From Mytilus edulis (Eukaryota; Mollusca; Bivalvia; Mytilida; Mytilidae): 64,000 nucleotides of DNA. Position 1 is the stretch's first letter, and every line of letters starts with the position of its first letter. The notes under the pieces are model-generated. The model was not told the origin of the DNA, made no database searches, and saw only the letters and a program-made list of their open reading frames with translations. The DNA is taken from contig NC_092346.1 of NCBI RefSeq assembly GCF_963676685.1, positions 77,763,821 to 77,827,820 of the forward strand, given 5' to 3'. Positions 62,656-64,000 of this stretch are shown here, piece by piece. The position numbers were made by a program, and so were the translations under genes.

Positions 62656-64000
62656 AAACGCCGTTGTTATCTTGGAGGGGGAAATAGGGTGACGCAGTGA
62701 TTTTGATACTTTTCTGTCCTGGCAGATTTCTCAGTGATAAGATAGATTATTTATCAATCTGCTATTGATTTTTATTTGAGAAGACGGACATACTTATATA
62801 CAGCTGCCTATGTCTAGGGAAATAAATCGTGTAGATAATGTATAAGTTAATATATATCACCGACATCCCATATGACAGTAAATCAGAACAACATAAAGTA
62901 CCTGTCGCAGAGGTTTGAAATCAAATGGAAATAAGACAACGAGAACATTAACTTGTCTAAGGATCTAAAGAGAAGATTCCATACAAATGCTCCAAATGAT
63001 AATTTTGTATGTCTTCCACCTACACTGGAATCATGACTCAACGCCCCAGTTGTGATCGTAAAATAGCTTAAACTTGTTTGACGCGAGGACACGTTGAAAA
63101 AAAAATAGAGAAACACTGAAAACGAAAGAAGAAAAAAAACCCAGATAACTTAAATGATCTAAAGAATAAAAGATGAACAATTGCTTCATGTTAGGTTCTT
63201 ATGACTTTATGTGTATATATATATTGATATTGTAATGGATGGTGACACTTTAATAAAATAAATCTTTATCATAAACGTAGCTCCTGGCTCACTGCTGAGT
63301 ATTAGCAAAGTGGTGATAAAATTGAACATATATGCTATTAAGTCAAGTCTTATCATTAAAAAAAGCAATTGCTTATTTATTTGACTCTTTGGTTAATCAA
63401 AGTCAAAATCAAAGATTTTATTGATATAAAATCCAAAATCTGGATTAATCATGTGGTCTAGGAATGAAATGGAATTAGTTATTTCTAGAAATACTTTAAT
63501 TACACAGTTTTATTTTTGCAAGATTTTAAACTCAAAAGATATAATAATCCTTTGGTTTTCCCTCTCTTTTGATTAAATTTAAAAAAGCAAAGTAGATGTT
63601 CATTAGATGACAAAAGTCATTATTTGGAATTATTTGAATTTAGTTTTAAAATATTTGAGCATTTCAGAAAAAAATGTCAAGTTATATATCTAGCCTATAA
63701 CAATTAGATATAAAATATCAGATGTCCTATCTTCTTCGCCGATGCTGTTATTTATATTTACTTCCAACCAAAAACATCCTATTCAATAACCAAATTATAT
63801 AAAATTACATTTAGAATAACATGTCGGTGTTTAATTGACATGAACACAACATTCATTTATCAATAGATCAATTGAAAAGATTGAAGCATTTTACTAATTT
63901 TTCCTTTCCAACGGCCACATAATTGCTCTAGTCATTATCTTTTTTTGTTTCTAAAAAAGTCTATCAAAAAACTTATGTAATCAACCATATTGCAGAGCAA
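62656..64000. other. Right end of the window, no gene recognised
   Basis: AT-rich. One 77-codon open frame at 62883-63116 on the minus strand has no recognisable family. AATAAAATAAA at about 63252 is an isolated polyadenylation-like string. No repeat with clear ends was seen. Confidence 0.4.

Overview
This is a 64 kb window of an AT-rich, intron-rich and repeat-rich animal nuclear genome. The split genes have GT-AG introns and encode metazoan proteins. Cilium-related genes, tRNA-derived short repeats, LINE-type retrotransposons and many short inverted-repeat elements suggest a bivalve mollusc, most likely a mytilid mussel. That assignment is an inference from repeat style and was not tested by alignment. 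There are no bacterial operons, rRNA genes or CRISPR arrays.

Three protein-coding genes can be read exon by exon, and in each the reading phase closes at every junction. (1) CDC16/APC6 is on the minus strand. Nine exons lie between 18470 and 1, encode the N-terminal 285 residues, and continue past the left edge. (2) AKAP14-like (AKAP28 family) is on the plus strand. Four coding exons between 20053 and 22865 give a 192-residue protein. (3) CFAP97D2-like (hemingway/CFAP97 family) is on the minus strand. Five coding exons between 41596 and 32859 give a 213-residue protein. CDC16 and AKAP14 are divergent, about 1.6 kb apart. AKAP14 and CFAP97D2 are convergent. CDC16 is a cell-cycle ubiquitin-ligase subunit; the other two belong to ciliary families. 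As I recall, human CDC16 and CFAP97D2 are both at 13q34, so this may be an old linkage.

The rest is mostly repeats. The CDC16 introns hold at least seven elements with recognisable inverted ends, some inside others: 6865-8477 with 7403-7561 inside, 8778-9489, 9585-10520 with 9879-10061 inside, 12923-13709 and 17413-18149. They also hold foldback hairpins and a 161-bp tandem array. The last coding bases and splice donor of AKAP14 exon 1 have been amplified into a 49-bp minisatellite. Dispersed repeats occupy much of 23.7-30.4 kb, including a nested element at 28607-30448.

From 42.9 kb to the right end I find no host gene. This part holds tRNA-derived repeats at 43.1, 43.5, 48.7 and 55.9 kb, a 447-bp palindrome at 45.2-45.6 kb, a 121-bp satellite at 49.26-50.52 kb, and another tandem repeat family at 51.07-52.1 kb. 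Remnants of a Tc1-like transposase and a GIY-YIG endonuclease lie at 54.6-55.2 kb.

A layered insertion fills 56.3-62.66 kb. A roughly 560-bp unit was tandemly duplicated. One copy was split by a plus-strand LINE, and that LINE was then split by a minus-strand LINE that still has a long open reading frame. Target-site duplications are visible for both insertions.
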